Source of the DNA: Opitutus sp. | Lineage (GTDB): Bacteria; Verrucomicrobiota; Verrucomicrobiia; Opitutales; Opitutaceae | NCBI GenBank assembly: GCA_013821985.1 | Contig: PNJQ01000025.1 | Span: forward strand, 1-45,249 | Length of the DNA: 45,249 bases | Direction: 5' to 3' | Shown: positions 24,523 to 34,257 of the stretch, piece by piece | Position numbering within the stretch: the stretch's first letter is position 1 | How the letters are laid out: each line of letters opens with the position of its first letter | The notes under the pieces: generated by a model | Told to the model about the DNA's origin: nothing | The model's input: the letters and a program-made list of their open reading frames with translations, nothing else | The model's database searches: none | Position numbers and translations under genes: made by a program

Positions 24523-25140
24523 ATGAACCAACCTGCGCAATCTCCTGCCGCGCCCCGTCGCCGTGTCTGGCCGTGGGTGCTCGGCATCTGCCTGACCCCG
24601 TTCGTGCTGCTCGGCCTCGCGGCCGCCAGCTACATTTCGCTCGACCGCGACGCCTCGGCGTTGCGTCGCACCGTGATGTCGGCCACGCATGCCGATTGGA
24701 ACACGAAGGTGCAGTTCAGCGTCGGCGGCGCCACGCTCGGCGTCGTCCGCACCGGTCTGCTCTTCGTCAATAACCACGATGTGGCCGACGCCCGTCTCGC
24801 GCTCCGCGCCGTCAACCATGCGAGTGTCGGCGTTTACGAACTCGCCTCGCGCCAGGTTGAAATGTCCCGCGAGGAGCTGTTCCACGACACCGATCGTGCC
24901 ATGAGCAAACGCGGTTGGACGCGCCTCGTCGGCGTTTCGCAGAAAAACGAGACGGTGATGGTCTATGTTTCCGACGACCTCGATGAAGGTGACCCAATCG
25001 AAGTCTGTGTCGCGGTGGTCAACGGCAAGGATATGGTCGTCGTCTCCACCAGCGTCGATGGCGACTCACTCCAGGAATTGATCGAGCGTCATGCAGGCGA
25101 AGAAATCCACAAGACGTTCAAGAAGCACGTGCGATTCTGA
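24523..25140 (+). CDS. membrane-anchored paralogue of the DUF4252-like protein
   Basis: 205 residues. One N-terminal helix (VWPWVLGICLTPFVLLGLAA), not obviously cleaved, anchors a periplasmic domain. The domain aligns with the upstream gene by eye: RGWTRLVGVSQKNETVMVYV against KGWTKMVTVRERDDGDNVAVF, then VAVVNGKDMVVVSTSVDGD against VTVINRQGEAVFVNIVGNI. GAGGAA sits 7-8 bases before the ATG. The pair therefore looks like a duplication with different localisation. I know no function; a lumenal pair sensing or binding the same target is only a guess. Confidence 0.65.
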   Translation: MNQPAQSPAAPRRRVWPWVLGICLTPFVLLGLAAASYISLDRDASALRRTVMSATHADWNTKVQFSVGGATLGVVRTGLLFVNNHDVADARLALRAVNHASVGVYELASRQVEMSREELFHDTDRAMSKRGWTRLVGVSQKNETVMVYVSDDLDEGDPIEVCVAVVNGKDMVVVSTSVDGDSLQELIERHAGEEIHKTFKKHVRF

Positions 25141-25173
25141 GCGCGCGGTTGCGGAATAATATCTCGGGTTTCG

Positions 25174-25198
25174 GGCGCGGCACAGGTCGCGCCTTTTT
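25174..25198 (+). terminator. weak terminator after the DUF4252-like pair
   Basis: GGCGCG (25174-25179) pairs with CGCGCC (25188-25193) around an 8-base loop, followed by TTTTT. The stem is short, so efficiency is uncertain. Confidence 0.6.
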
Positions 25199-25342
25199 GT
25201 TGAGCGAAAAACGTCCTTCGCTTGCGCGGCATCAGTTCGCGCAGCGTGCTTCGGCATCCGGCGATGGCTCCGGGCGGTAGGACCGGCGCGGCGACGATTT
25301 CCCCAGAGTTGCACCGCGCGCAGCTCCGCCAATCATTGCCTC

Positions 25343-26545
25343 GTGTCCCCTGGCACAATTCCCACCGTCCCCGCGACGAAGCCGGCTCTGCCGACCATCG
25401 TGCACCTCGACGCCGACGCCTTCTTCGTGTCGTGCGAGCTGGCTTTGAAGCCGGAGTTGCGAGGCAAAAAGACGGCCGTGGGCGGACGCGAGCGCGGCAT
25501 CATTTCCTCGGCGAGCTACGAGGCACGTGCCTGCGGCGTCTATACGCCGATGCCGACGAAACTCGCGCTTCGCGTCTGCCCCGACCTCATCATGCTGCCG
25601 CACACCTCGGGCCTCTACTCGAAGGTGTCCCGTCAGATGTTCGACATCTGCGAATCGCTCACGCCGCTCGTGCAGCGCAATTCCATCGACGAGGGCTACC
25701 TCGACATCGGTCCATGCGGCTTTCGTTCGCTCGAAGAAATCGAACGCCGCGTGCGCGCCATCCAGCAGCGCATCGTGGACGAGTTGCACATCACCGCCTC
25801 GTTTGGCGTCGCGACGAACAAGCTCGTCTCCGCCATCGCGAGCAAGGCGCGCAAGCCGCGCGGGTTCACGATCGTTCGGCCGGGCGACGAGGCGGCGTTT
25901 CTCGCCCCGCTGTCGATCGGGGTGTTGCCCGGCATCGGCAAGAAGACGGAGGAGAAGCTCAAAGCCACCGGCCTGCACCTCGTGCGCGACATCCTCCGCC
26001 TCACCGAAGACGAGTTGCACGACCGTTTCGGCAGCTTCGCGCCCGAGGTGTTGCGCATGGCGCGCGGCGAGGACGACCGCGCAGTGCACACCGACCACGA
26101 GGACGCGAAGTCGTATTCGCAACAGGAGACCTTCGGACACGATATCTGGGATTTCGCCGAGATTGAACGCATCGCCAAGCGCATGATCGACGAACTCATG
26201 CCCGCCATCCGCGCCGACGGAAAACGCGTGAAGACGATGACCGTGAAAGTGCGCTATCCCGGCATGGAGGACAGTTCGACCGGCCGCAGTCTGCCCGAAG
26301 CAACCGATCTCGAAGCGCCGTTCTATGCGCTCGTCGCGCCGCTCCTGCAGGCCGCGTGGACCAAGCGTCGGCCGCTGCGGCTCGTCAGCGTGCGCTTTTC
26401 GAACGTCAATGACCGCGCGACGCAGCTCGAGATGTTCGGTCAAACCGAGGAAAAGAAACGCCGCCTCGCCGCGGTGCTCGACAAGCTCAATACCGGGAAA
26501 GCTCCCGCCGTGAAGCGCGGCCACCAACTCGGCGCGGGCGAGTAA
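25343..26545 (+). CDS. dinB: DNA polymerase IV, Y family
   Basis: 400 residues from GTG 25343. Translesion polymerase. Palm motifs: DADAFF at 23-28 (metal-binding Asp plus steric-gate aromatics), ASYEARACGVYTPMP in the fingers, SIDEGYL at 114-120 with the catalytic Asp-Glu. The helix-hairpin-helix LPGIGKKTEEKLKATGLHL and a little-finger domain follow. QLEMFG near the C-terminus is a plausible sliding-clamp binding motif. A 15-residue Pro/Thr-rich N-terminus precedes the usual start, so the true start may be later. No LexA box is visible upstream. Confidence 0.93.
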   Translation: MSPGTIPTVPATKPALPTIVHLDADAFFVSCELALKPELRGKKTAVGGRERGIISSASYEARACGVYTPMPTKLALRVCPDLIMLPHTSGLYSKVSRQMFDICESLTPLVQRNSIDEGYLDIGPCGFRSLEEIERRVRAIQQRIVDELHITASFGVATNKLVSAIASKARKPRGFTIVRPGDEAAFLAPLSIGVLPGIGKKTEEKLKATGLHLVRDILRLTEDELHDRFGSFAPEVLRMARGEDDRAVHTDHEDAKSYSQQETFGHDIWDFAEIERIAKRMIDELMPAIRADGKRVKTMTVKVRYPGMEDSSTGRSLPEATDLEAPFYALVAPLLQAAWTKRRPLRLVSVRFSNVNDRATQLEMFGQTEEKKRRLAAVLDKLNTGKAPAVKRGHQLGAGE

Positions 26546-26561
26546 CCGCTGTCTGAAGGTG

Positions 26562-26615
26562 GGCGGGCAGGCTTGCCAGCCGAAGCCTTGGCGAAGGCTG
26601 GTCCCTCTGCCCGCC
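26562..26615. repeat. palindromic element downstream of dinB
   Basis: GGCGGGCAG (26562-26570) pairs with CTGCCCGCC (26607-26615). Inside lie GCTTGCCAGCC and GGCGAAGGCTGG, which form a second inner pairing. It could act as a transcript-stabilising hairpin. Confidence 0.55.
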
Positions 26616-26661
26616 AAACCGCGATGGTGAGCGATGCTCGAGTGTGTTCGAAACGTCCATG

Positions 26662-26739
26662 GGATCTTCGCTGTGCTCAGAATGACAGGAACGAGAATAA
26701 TGTTAGAACGCGTGTCATTCTGAAGGCAGCGAGGAATCC
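26662..26739. repeat. dispersed inverted repeat of the TGTCATTCTGA type
   Basis: Left arm GGATCTTCGCTGTGCTCAGA running into ATGACA; right arm TGTCATTCTGAAGGCAGCGA running into GGAATCC. They are inverted copies with about 25 bases between. The arm TGTCATTCTGA(G/A)xGxAGCGA resembles a sequence I have seen in intergenic regions of unrelated bacterial phyla. No open frame crosses it. Confidence 0.65.
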
Positions 26740-26855
26740 AAGTATCGGCACCCGCGGCATGGCACAGAAGAATCCTCAACGGTTCCGCCGCGCCCACCAT
26801 CACGTTCCACTCGCTGCTTGGTTCTTCGGCATTTTCGTGTTCCTTGGTTCGCTGA

Positions 26856-27650
26856 ATGAGCCACGCCATCGACCTGCGCATCGCCGCCGCCAAGCAAGCC
26901 GTCCTCGCCGAGACCAGCCGCCTCCACGCCGAGTTCGGGCGCACGAAGGCCGTGCTCAAATACGATGGCACGCGCGTCACGCCGGTTGACATCGCAATCT
27001 CCGAGGCGATCCAGCAGGCGATCACGACCCGGTTTCCCGAGGACCAATTCTTCAGCGAGGAACTCGCGCTCACCGATGCGCCGATTCCCGTCACCTCGCG
27101 CTTTTGCTGGGTGCTCGATCCGATCGACGGCACGAACAACTACGCAAACGGCATCATCTACGTCGCGATCTCGCTCGCGCTGTTGGAAAACGGCGTGCCG
27201 ATCTACGGCGTCATCTACGACATGGCGCGTCGCGTGTTGATGCATGGCGGCCCGGGACGCGGCGTGTGGGACGACGACAAGCCGGCGCGGGTCGCCCCCG
27301 AAGCACCGCACGGTCACAGCCTGATCGGTTTCCATTCTCCGGTGCAGAAAAGCTATGCGGGTGAGGGCAAGCGGCTGATCGAGAATTTCAAGATCCGCGG
27401 CCTCGGCAGCAGCGCGCTGCATCTCGCGTATTGCGCGGTCGGTCACCTCGACGGCGTCGTCGAGCACAACAACAAGCTCTGGGACATCGCCGCGGCGGCC
27501 GCGATGATCGAGGAAGGTGGCGGCAGACTCGACTACCTCACGCCCACGCCGTTTCCGCTGAAGGAATTCTGGCTCAAGTCCGACCGCGTCCAATACATCG
27601 CCGGCAACGCCGCGATGGTCGCGCGGCTGCATGAAATTCTGGAGCGCTGA
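26856..27650 (+). CDS. inositol monophosphatase family protein
   Basis: 264 residues. Metal site residues of the family are present: Glu 68-69 in FFSEEL, Asp 88 and Asp 91 in WVLDPIDGTNNYANG, Asp 210 in LWDIAAAAAMIEEGGG. The family hydrolyses phosphate from inositol phosphates, histidinol phosphate, PAP or fructose-1,6-bisphosphate in a Mg-dependent way; which one here cannot be decided. The 310-base upstream gap holds the two palindromic elements. Confidence 0.9.
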   Translation: MSHAIDLRIAAAKQAVLAETSRLHAEFGRTKAVLKYDGTRVTPVDIAISEAIQQAITTRFPEDQFFSEELALTDAPIPVTSRFCWVLDPIDGTNNYANGIIYVAISLALLENGVPIYGVIYDMARRVLMHGGPGRGVWDDDKPARVAPEAPHGHSLIGFHSPVQKSYAGEGKRLIENFKIRGLGSSALHLAYCAVGHLDGVVEHNNKLWDIAAAAAMIEEGGGRLDYLTPTPFPLKEFWLKSDRVQYIAGNAAMVARLHEILER

Positions 27651-27675
27651 CCCATTCCGCGAACGCGGTGCTTTT

Positions 27676-27754
27676 TGTAGGAGCCTGCTTGCAGGCGATT
27701 TCGCACGCTCCATCGCGGCGGGAGTATCCTTTCGCCTGCAAACAGGCTCCTACA
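27676..27754. repeat. paired-palindrome element, TGTAGGAGCCTGC type
   Basis: TGTAGGAGCCTGCTTGCAGG at the left and, inverted, CGCCTGCAAACAGGCTCCTA running to CA at the right. The inner stem is GCCTGC-TT-GCAGGC. A second copy lies at 35960-36037. The arm resembles the layout of Pseudomonas REP sequences (TGTGGGAGCxxGCTTGC). It is between the convergent phosphatase and beta-CASP genes. Confidence 0.8.
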
Positions 27755-27786
27755 TGGAACTTTTGGTCGGCGCGACTGGCCCGTCG

Positions 27787-29145
27787 TCACACCCGATACT
27801 CTTTCAACGGCTCTGGATCGAGCAACTTGGCGTTCGGTAATTTTGCGGCCAGTTCTTCCATGAACCACGCGCGCGCGGGCGGGTCGCCGTGCGTGATGAC
27901 GATCGAGCGCGGCGTGCATTGCACGGCGAAGTCCACCAATTCCTCGCGGTCCGCATGGCCGGAGAGTTCGAAACGCTCGATCTGACAGCGAATCTTGGTC
28001 TTTACGTGCGAAGCCTCGAAGAGAAACTCGTCGCCTATGTTCGCGGCCTGCAATGCGCCGCCGGGCGTGTCGGGGTCCGCGTAGCCGACGAAACAGATGG
28101 AGTGCTTCGCGCCCCCGAGCAGGCAGGCTGCGAGCGTGTAGGACGGCGTGTTCTCCACCACCATCCCAGAGCTGACGACGTAGATGCCTTGCTCGTGCGG
28201 CGGCTTGCCGGGGACGAGGTCGCGTGGCGATTTGCGCACCTTCAGTTCCTTCAAAATCGTGCGCGTGAAGTGAACGAGGCCGGTCTTCTTCGCGATGTCG
28301 TCGAAGTAATCGCAGAGATCGAGCCCGAGGCCGGTCGCGAAAATCGGCGCTTCGACGAGTTTCCCGAACTTCCGGGCATCGTGGAGAATCGCGAGAACTT
28401 CCTGCATGCGGCCGAGCGCGAAGACCGGAATCAGCACCGAGCCGCCGCGCTGGAGCGTGTCGTTGATCGTCGCCACAAGGCGCAGAACTTCGTTGGTGCG
28501 CTCGCGTCCGGCCGGACGTTCCGTGGCGCCGCGCGTGGTTTCCGTGATGAGGGTGTCGAAGTGCCCGTGCGGGAACTTCGCGGCCCCGAGCGTGCGCTGC
28601 GGCTCGAACAGGACGTCGCCGGTGAAGAAGATGCGGCGGTGCTTGTGCACGATTTCGACGCCCGCCGCGCCGACAATGTGGCCGGCGGGATAGAAGGTGA
28701 ATTCGATCTCGTCGCGCTTGCCCGAAAATTTCTTCGGGTGATTGAAGGGATGCGGGTGCAGCCGCGGCATGATCCGGTCGATCTCCTCGTGCGTGAACAA
28801 CGGGTAATCGAGCACGCCTTTCTCCTCGCGTTCGCGCATCATCACGTTGGCGGAGTTGTGCAGCATGCGATCGATCAGCATCCGGCTCGGTCCGGTCAGG
28901 ACGACAGGCGTGTTCGGGTGAGCGCGCATCAGCAGCGGCAGCGACCCGATGTGATCGAGGTGACAATGCGTGATGATGATCAGGTCGAGTTCCACGTTCT
29001 GGAGCGGGCGAAGGTCCGGGACGGCCTGGCGCCCCGTCAGCTTCGGGTTCAGCCCGCTATCGATGACGAAGTGAAAATCACCAAGCTGACAGTAGAGCGA
29101 ATTGGCGCCGATGCCGCCGGCGCGATTGAGGTCGATGATTTTCAT
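27787..29145 (-). CDS. metallo-beta-lactamase/beta-CASP RNA or DNA nuclease
   Basis: 452 residues. HCHLDH at 60-65 is the zinc motif, with FFTGDVLF giving the fourth-motif Asp. The beta-CASP signatures are TETTRG (motif A region), a conserved His in the middle (SGMVVENTPSY region) and SGHADREEL at 395-403. The family includes CPSF73-like RNA 3'-end nucleases and RNase J; no S1 or KH domain is attached here. It is a single gene, distinct from the nuclease half of the ligase fusion. The start MKIIDLNRAGGIGANSLYCQ is typical of stand-alone bacterial members. Confidence 0.88.
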   Translation of the reverse strand: MKIIDLNRAGGIGANSLYCQLGDFHFVIDSGLNPKLTGRQAVPDLRPLQNVELDLIIITHCHLDHIGSLPLLMRAHPNTPVVLTGPSRMLIDRMLHNSANVMMREREEKGVLDYPLFTHEEIDRIMPRLHPHPFNHPKKFSGKRDEIEFTFYPAGHIVGAAGVEIVHKHRRIFFTGDVLFEPQRTLGAAKFPHGHFDTLITETTRGATERPAGRERTNEVLRLVATINDTLQRGGSVLIPVFALGRMQEVLAILHDARKFGKLVEAPIFATGLGLDLCDYFDDIAKKTGLVHFTRTILKELKVRKSPRDLVPGKPPHEQGIYVVSSGMVVENTPSYTLAACLLGGAKHSICFVGYADPDTPGGALQAANIGDEFLFEASHVKTKIRCQIERFELSGHADREELVDFAVQCTPRSIVITHGDPPARAWFMEELAAKLPNAKLLDPEPLKEYRV

Positions 29146-29251
29146 TCGGGCCAGCCAAGGAGGCGCAGGCCACCGGCGAGCGCAAGTTAAAGCTCGTCGC
29201 GAATCCTCTGAAACGTCGTCGGGGGCGGGTGGGACTTCGCGCTGCCGACGT

Positions 29252-29638
29252 TCAGCGCGGCGGGATTTCCAATTCGAACAGCGGGATGCGCACGAAGATG
29301 CGCCCGCCGTGCTCGTCCACGCCGTGGAAGCTCCCGCTCACGCGCGCGTCGCTGCCGGTGACGTGATAGCTGTTGTAGGAAAAATGCTCGCCCGGCTCAA
29401 GGCGCGGCGTTTCACCGACGATCTTGTCGCCCTCGATGACGAGTCGCGTGCCGTCGGCGTGTTCGACGACCCATTTGCGAGCCAGAAGCACGACGGTGCG
29501 GTCCGAGTCATTATGGATCGTCAGGTAGTAAATGAACGCATGCGGCCGGTCGGGCGGCAGCTCCTCGCCCCCGTGGCGATAGACGAGCTTGTCTAATTCG
29601 ACGCGAAGCCCCGGTAATTCCACAGAAGGATTGTTCAT
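29252..29638 (-). CDS. apaG: ApaG domain protein (Co2+/Mg2+ efflux-associated)
   Basis: 128 residues, the usual length. The fibronectin-III-like fold is visible in DRPHAFIYYLTIHNDSDRTV, LLARKWVVEHADGTRLVIEG, GETPRLEPGEHFSYNSYHV and the end RIFVRIPLFELEIPP. In E. coli apaG lies with apaH and ksgA; here neither is near. ApaG has been linked to cobalt/magnesium resistance, but its activity is uncertain. The same frame runs on as an open antisense shadow of fhs, so the start at 29638 is chosen by homology. It is divergent from fhs. Confidence 0.88.
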   Translation of the reverse strand: MNNPSVELPGLRVELDKLVYRHGGEELPPDRPHAFIYYLTIHNDSDRTVVLLARKWVVEHADGTRLVIEGDKIVGETPRLEPGEHFSYNSYHVTGSDARVSGSFHGVDEHGGRIFVRIPLFELEIPPR

Positions 29639-29692
29639 TGGCGGTTGAGCCCCACGCGACCGAACGGTTGAATGCCGAGCGCGGAGGCACCC

Positions 29693-31318
29693 ATGAAAAA
29701 TATCGCGGAAGTTGCAGCATCGATCGGCATCGCGGAAGAGCATCTGTCTCTCTACGGCCGAGACAAGGCGAAGGTTGCGCTCAAGGCGCTCGAAAACAAG
29801 CCGCAGCGTGGGAGGCTGATCCTCGTCTCGGCGATCACCCCGACGCCGGCGGGCGAGGGCAAGACGGTGACGTCGATCGGCCTCGCGCAAGGCATTGCAA
29901 AACTCGGCAAGCGCGCGGCGATCGCCCTGCGTCAGCCCTCGATGGGTCCGGTGTTCGGTCGCAAAGGCGGGGCGACCGGCGGCGGCCGCAGCACCGTGCA
30001 ACCGGCGACGGAAATTAATCTGCATTTCACGGGCGACTTTCACGCCGTCACCTCCGCGCACAATCTGCTCGCGTCGATCATCGACAACCAGCTCCACCAA
30101 AAACAAACGCGCCTCACGCCGACGCAGGTGCTGTGGAAGCGCGTGCTCGATGTGAACGACCGGGCGCTGCGCAACGTCGTCCTCAACGCCGGGGCGAAGA
30201 CCGGGGAGCGCCGCAGCGGTTTCGACATCACCGCCGCGTCGGAGATCATGGCGATCCTTTGTCTGAGCGAATCGATGAGCGACCTGCGCGCGCGGCTTGA
30301 CCGCATCGTCGTTGGTTTCACGACCGAAGGCGTGCCGGTGCGCGCGGCGGAATTCAAGGCGACTGGGTCCATGCTCGCCTTGTTGAGGGATGCGCTGAAA
30401 CCGAACCTCGTGCAGACCAGCGAAGGCGTGCCGGCATTCGTGCACGGCGGGCCGTTCGCCAATATCGCGCACGGTTGCAACTCGATCCTCGCGACGCGCA
30501 TGGCGCTCGCGCACGCCGACTACGTCGTGACGGAGGCGGGCTTCGCCTTCGACCTCGGCGGCGAGAAATTCATCGACATCAAGTGTCGCCAGTCGGGCCT
30601 CAGCCCCGATGCCATCGTGCTCGTCGCAACGGTGCGCGCGCTGAAGTTGCACGGCGGTGCACCGCAGGCCGAGTTGACGAAGCCCGACTTCGCCGCGCTC
30701 GAGCGCGGGCTGGCGAATCTGGAGGCGCACGTCACCGCGGCGCGTAATTTCGGCCGGCCGGTCACGGTGGCATTGAACCGCTTTCCGACCGATGCGCCGG
30801 ACGAACTGGAGCGCGTCGCAGCGTTCTGTCGCGCGCTCGGCGTAAACTGCGCGGGCTCCGAGGTGTTCGCGCGGGGTGGTGAGGGCGGCGTGGAACTGGC
30901 GGAGACGGTGCTGCACTCGATGCCGCTCGATCAGCCGCGCATTGAATTCACCTATCGCGACGAGCAACCGGTGCGGGAAAAAATGGAAGCGATCGCCACT
31001 CGCTTCTACGGCGCCGACGGCGTGGACATCCTGCCCGAAGCGGAAATCAAACTCGGCCTGCTCGAAATCGCCGGCTTCGGCAAACTGCCCGTTTGTATGG
31101 CGAAGACGCAAAACTCGCTGACGGACGATCCGGAGAAATTCGGACGCCCGCGCGGATTCCGGATCACCGTGCGCGACTTCGAACTCGCGGCGGGAGCCGG
31201 CTTCATCGTCGCGCTGACCGGCCAGATGATGCGCATGCCGGCGTTGCCAAAGATTCCCGCGGCCGAACGCATCGATGTCGATCCCGCCGGAGACATCGTG
31301 GGGATTTCGGGCACGTAG
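29693..31318 (+). CDS. fhs: formate-tetrahydrofolate ligase
   Basis: 541 residues from ATG 29693, which has GGAGG 5 bases upstream; the earlier in-frame ATG at 29672 lacks one. The enzyme makes 10-formyl-THF from formate, THF and ATP. Landmarks: [10 protein letters not shown] at 49-58 (ATP-binding loop), [70 protein letters not shown], and the C-terminal [17 protein letters not shown]. The product feeds PurH, the next gene, so purine synthesis is the likely purpose. No folD or acetogenesis genes lie near. Confidence 0.96.
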   Translation: MKNIAEVAASIGIAEEHLSLYGRDKAKVALKALENKPQRGRLILVSAITPTPAGEGKTVTSIGLAQGIAKLGKRAAIALRQPSMGPVFGRKGGATGGGRSTVQPATEINLHFTGDFHAVTSAHNLLASIIDNQLHQKQTRLTPTQVLWKRVLDVNDRALRNVVLNAGAKTGERRSGFDITAASEIMAILCLSESMSDLRARLDRIVVGFTTEGVPVRAAEFKATGSMLALLRDALKPNLVQTSEGVPAFVHGGPFANIAHGCNSILATRMALAHADYVVTEAGFAFDLGGEKFIDIKCRQSGLSPDAIVLVATVRALKLHGGAPQAELTKPDFAALERGLANLEAHVTAARNFGRPVTVALNRFPTDAPDELERVAAFCRALGVNCAGSEVFARGGEGGVELAETVLHSMPLDQPRIEFTYRDEQPVREKMEAIATRFYGADGVDILPEAEIKLGLLEIAGFGKLPVCMAKTQNSLTDDPEKFGRPRGFRITVRDFELAAGAGFIVALTGQMMRMPALPKIPAAERIDVDPAGDIVGISGT

Positions 31319-31333
31319 GATTTTTTCGCCATC

Positions 31334-31406
31334 GTGGGCGCCGGCGTCCCCGACGGCGCCACTCGGTGTTCGAACCCTTGTCGCCGCTGGGGACAGCGGC
31401 GACCAC
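31334..31406. repeat. paired-palindrome element with GTGG...CCAC ends
   Basis: An imperfect GGCGCCG...CGGCGCC hairpin at about 31338-31360 and GCCGCTG-GGGA-CAGCGGC at about 31383-31400, with GTGG at 31334 and CCAC at 31403-31406. It lies in the 244-base gap between fhs and purH. I checked that gap for the ZTP (pfl) riboswitch common upstream of purH and found no match. Confidence 0.6.
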
Positions 31407-31562
31407 CTCGATCCACCGAAGCCCCCTCTCGAGAGGGTGGCGCGGATCGCCGGGGTGTGTCTCCCATGCAACGCGGGGCTATCGCGTGAGCGCGTTTCGC
31501 TTCCCCGCGTCACGAAAGCTTTTCCCGCTTGCCAGACTACGCGCGCACCGGTGTCTAAGTTC

Positions 31563-33119
31563 ATGGCAAAGTTCGCCCTTCTTTCCGTTTCCGACAAACG
31601 CGGCCTGGTGGACTTCGCCACGGCTCTGGTCCGCCAACATGGCTTCTCGCTGCTGTCCACCGGCGGCACGGCGAAACTGCTCGCCGACGCGGGTCTGCCG
31701 GTGACGGAGGTGGGCGCGCACACGGGATTTCCGGAGATCATGGAAGGGCGAGTGAAGACGCTGCACCCGAAGGTCCACGGCGGTCTGCTTTGCCGGCGCG
31801 ACAAGCCCGACCACCTCGCGCAGGCGCAGAAGAACGCCATTGAGTTGATCGATCTCGTGGTGGTGAACCTCTACCCATTCGAGCAAACGGTCGCGAAGGC
31901 ACACGTGGAGTTCGAGGAAGCGATCGAGAACATCGACATCGGGGGTCCGTCGATGCTGCGGAGCGCGGCGAAGAATCACGAGAGCGTCACTGTCGTGTGC
32001 GATCCGGCTGATTACGCAGAAGTGCTGGCCGGACTGGGAGCGGGCGAGGGGAGCGGCATGTTGCAGGCGCTGCGGCGCAAACTGGCGTTGAAGGTTTTCC
32101 AGCGCACCGCGAGCTACGATGCCGCGATTGCGCGCTACCTCGAGACGCAGCAGCACGAGCCGGACATCGAGGCGCTGAGCGGATTCCCCGCGACGTTCAC
32201 GCTCTCGCTGAAGAAGGCGCAGAGCCTCCGCTACGGCGAGAACCCGCACCAGAAGGCGGCGCTTTATGGCACGTTCCACGACCACTTCCAGCAGCTGCAG
32301 GGCAAGGAGCTTTCGTATAACAACATTTTGGATATCACCTCGGCGACGTATCTCATCGGCGAGTTCGAGAAGCCGACGGTCGCGATCCTGAAGCACACCA
32401 ACCCGTGTGGCGTCGCGAGCGCGGACACGTTGCTCGGCGCGTGGGAAAAAGCCTACGCGACGGACCGACAGGCGCCGTTCGGCGGCATCATCATCGTCAA
32501 CCAGACGCTCGGCCAGGACGTGGCGGAGCAGATCAAGGACATCTTTACCGAGGTGATCATCGCACCGCGCTTCAGCGACGAGGCGCTGGCGATTTTCGCG
32601 AAGAAGAAAAATCTCCGGCTGATGGTTGCAAAGGAGGGTATCGGCGCGGATGCGTTGCAGGAAGTTCGCTCGGTCGTCGGCGGTGTGCTCGTGCAGGACC
32701 GCAATCGCACGCTCGGCAACGTGCGTGAGTTCAAGGTTGTGACGAAGCGCCAGCCAACCGCGGAAGAGTGGGAAGCGCTGCTCTTCGCGTGGAAGGTCTG
32801 CAAGCACGTCAAGTCGAACGCCATCGTCTATGGCCGCGGCGAACAGACGCTCGGCGTCGGCGCCGGACAGATGGCGCGCGTCGATAGCTCTCGTATCGCG
32901 GTATGGAAGGCCGGTGAAGCGAAGCTCGATTTGCAGGGTTCGGTGGTCGCGAGCGAGGCGTTGTTTCCGTTTGCGGACGGCTTGCTTGCCGCCGCGGACG
33001 CAGGCGCGACGGCAGCGATCCAGCCGGGTGGCGCGATCCGCGACGAAGAAGTCATCAAAGCCGCCGACGAACGCGGCATGGCGATGGTCTTCACGGGAAT
33101 TCGACATTTTAAGCACTGA
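31563..33119 (+). CDS. purH: bifunctional AICAR formyltransferase/IMP cyclohydrolase
   Basis: 518 residues from ATG 31563; the frame is open 96 codons upstream but is not coding. The N-terminal cyclohydrolase domain begins [18 protein letters not shown], with [13 protein letters not shown] and [20 protein letters not shown]; the C-terminal transformylase shows [57 protein letters not shown] and [15 protein letters not shown]. It catalyses the last two steps to IMP using 10-formyl-THF from the upstream fhs product. Both genes may share a transcript. Confidence 0.97.
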   Translation: MAKFALLSVSDKRGLVDFATALVRQHGFSLLSTGGTAKLLADAGLPVTEVGAHTGFPEIMEGRVKTLHPKVHGGLLCRRDKPDHLAQAQKNAIELIDLVVVNLYPFEQTVAKAHVEFEEAIENIDIGGPSMLRSAAKNHESVTVVCDPADYAEVLAGLGAGEGSGMLQALRRKLALKVFQRTASYDAAIARYLETQQHEPDIEALSGFPATFTLSLKKAQSLRYGENPHQKAALYGTFHDHFQQLQGKELSYNNILDITSATYLIGEFEKPTVAILKHTNPCGVASADTLLGAWEKAYATDRQAPFGGIIIVNQTLGQDVAEQIKDIFTEVIIAPRFSDEALAIFAKKKNLRLMVAKEGIGADALQEVRSVVGGVLVQDRNRTLGNVREFKVVTKRQPTAEEWEALLFAWKVCKHVKSNAIVYGRGEQTLGVGAGQMARVDSSRIAVWKAGEAKLDLQGSVVASEALFPFADGLLAAADAGATAAIQPGGAIRDEEVIKAADERGMAMVFTGIRHFKH

Positions 33120-33131
33120 TGGCGAGGCTGG

Positions 33132-33195
33132 GTGGGAGGGGCTTTACGCCCCGACGTTGCGCGCCCGATTCGTCGGGGCATAAAGCCCCTCCCAC
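33132..33195. repeat. palindromic repeat, GGGCTTTACGCCCC type
   Basis: GTGGGAGGGGCTTTACGCCC running to CGAC at the left; GTCGGGGCATAAAGCCCCTC running to CCAC at the right, near-perfect inverted arms. It is the same family as 958-1020 and 42846-42904, downstream of purH. Confidence 0.8.
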
Positions 33196-33295
33196 CTCGA
33201 GCACTGATCGTGGCCGCGCGCCCTGAGCGGCGAATCCGACTTTCTCCCGATGCCCAGGGTTCGAACTGCGACGCGTGCGCTTTGTCCGAGCCAAC

Positions 33296-34150
33296 ATGAT
33301 TGCGCTGAAAAAATTATTCGCCGCGTTGTCGCTCGGAGCGACGCTCCTTCTATTCGGCTGTTACACGGTGCCCGAAACAGGACGGCAGGCGCTCGTGCTG
33401 GGTTCTCCTGAGCAGGAAGTGCAGCTGGGCGCGCAGGCCTTCCAAGAAATTCGCACGCAGGAGACGGTTTCGAATGACCCTGCGGCGCTGGCCCGGGTGA
33501 ATCGGGTCGGGCAGCGAATCGCGGCTGCGGTGGGCAACGATCTGCCGACGGCGAGCTGGGAATTTGTCGTGTTCGACTCGCCGGAGCTGAACGCGTTTGC
33601 GCTCCCGGGCGGCAAAGTGGGCGTTTATACCGGACTGCTCAATCTCGCCTCAAGCGATGACGAACTCGCGATGGTGATCGGTCACGAGATTGCCCACGTG
33701 ACCGCGCGTCATGGCGGAGAACGAATGACGCGGGCGCAGATTTTGCAGGGAGGAGGAGCGCTGCTGGGGGCCGCGGCGGACGCGAAGCTCTCCCAATCGG
33801 CGGCCAACCTCGCGAAAGTGGCCTACGGGGCCGGGGCCAATGTCGTCGGGATCTTGCCGCACTCACGTTTGCAGGAGACGGAAGCGGACGAGATCGGTCT
33901 GCGCTATGCGGCGCGGGCAGGTTACGACCCGCGGGCCGCCGTCTCGTTCTGGCTGAAGATGAATCAGCAGAACGCCAGCAAGGGCGCGCCGGCTTTTTCG
34001 TTCCTGAGCACGCACCCGAGCGGGGAGGATCGCATTGCCCAGCTGAACGAGTTGGTGCCCCAGGTGCTGCCGCTTTATGAAGCCGCGACGGGACGCTCCG
34101 GCGTCATCGGACAGCCGAATGAAATCGGCCGGCGCGAAATCGGACGCTGA
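33296..34150 (+). CDS. M48 family metalloprotease lipoprotein
   Basis: 284 residues from ATG 33296. The lipoprotein signal ([15 protein letters not shown], Cys 22) puts it in the periplasm, probably on the outer membrane. The zinc motif HEIAH is at 130-134 with the third ligand Glu 195 in ETEADE. The start of the mature chain matches the family ([20 protein letters not shown]). It is related to the LoiP and BepA group, which degrade or assemble outer-membrane proteins, but it lacks the TPR domain of BepA. It lies just downstream of the purH repeat. Confidence 0.9.
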   Translation: MIALKKLFAALSLGATLLLFGCYTVPETGRQALVLGSPEQEVQLGAQAFQEIRTQETVSNDPAALARVNRVGQRIAAAVGNDLPTASWEFVVFDSPELNAFALPGGKVGVYTGLLNLASSDDELAMVIGHEIAHVTARHGGERMTRAQILQGGGALLGAAADAKLSQSAANLAKVAYGAGANVVGILPHSRLQETEADEIGLRYAARAGYDPRAAVSFWLKMNQQNASKGAPAFSFLSTHPSGEDRIAQLNELVPQVLPLYEAATGRSGVIGQPNEIGRREIGR

Positions 34151-34257
34151 AAGCCGGACCGAAGCCGTTGCTACTTTCGCGGCGAGGTTTGCTGCTAGCG
34201 CGGGCCTCCAGCCGCTTTCGGCTAGCCGCGCAGACAAACGCGGGGCAAGCTGCGGGC

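Noticed and set aside
31319..31562. ZTP riboswitch upstream of purH
   Set aside because: I looked for the conserved CCGC..GGGCG hairpin and its pseudoknot partner and found neither; the gap holds a paired palindrome.
29252..31840. Extended apaG frame of 862 codons
   Set aside because: Only the last 128 codons match ApaG; the rest is antisense to fhs.
33240..33295. tRNA-like GGGTTCGAAC near the M48 gene
   Set aside because: It is only the T-loop motif, with no acceptor or anticodon arm around it.
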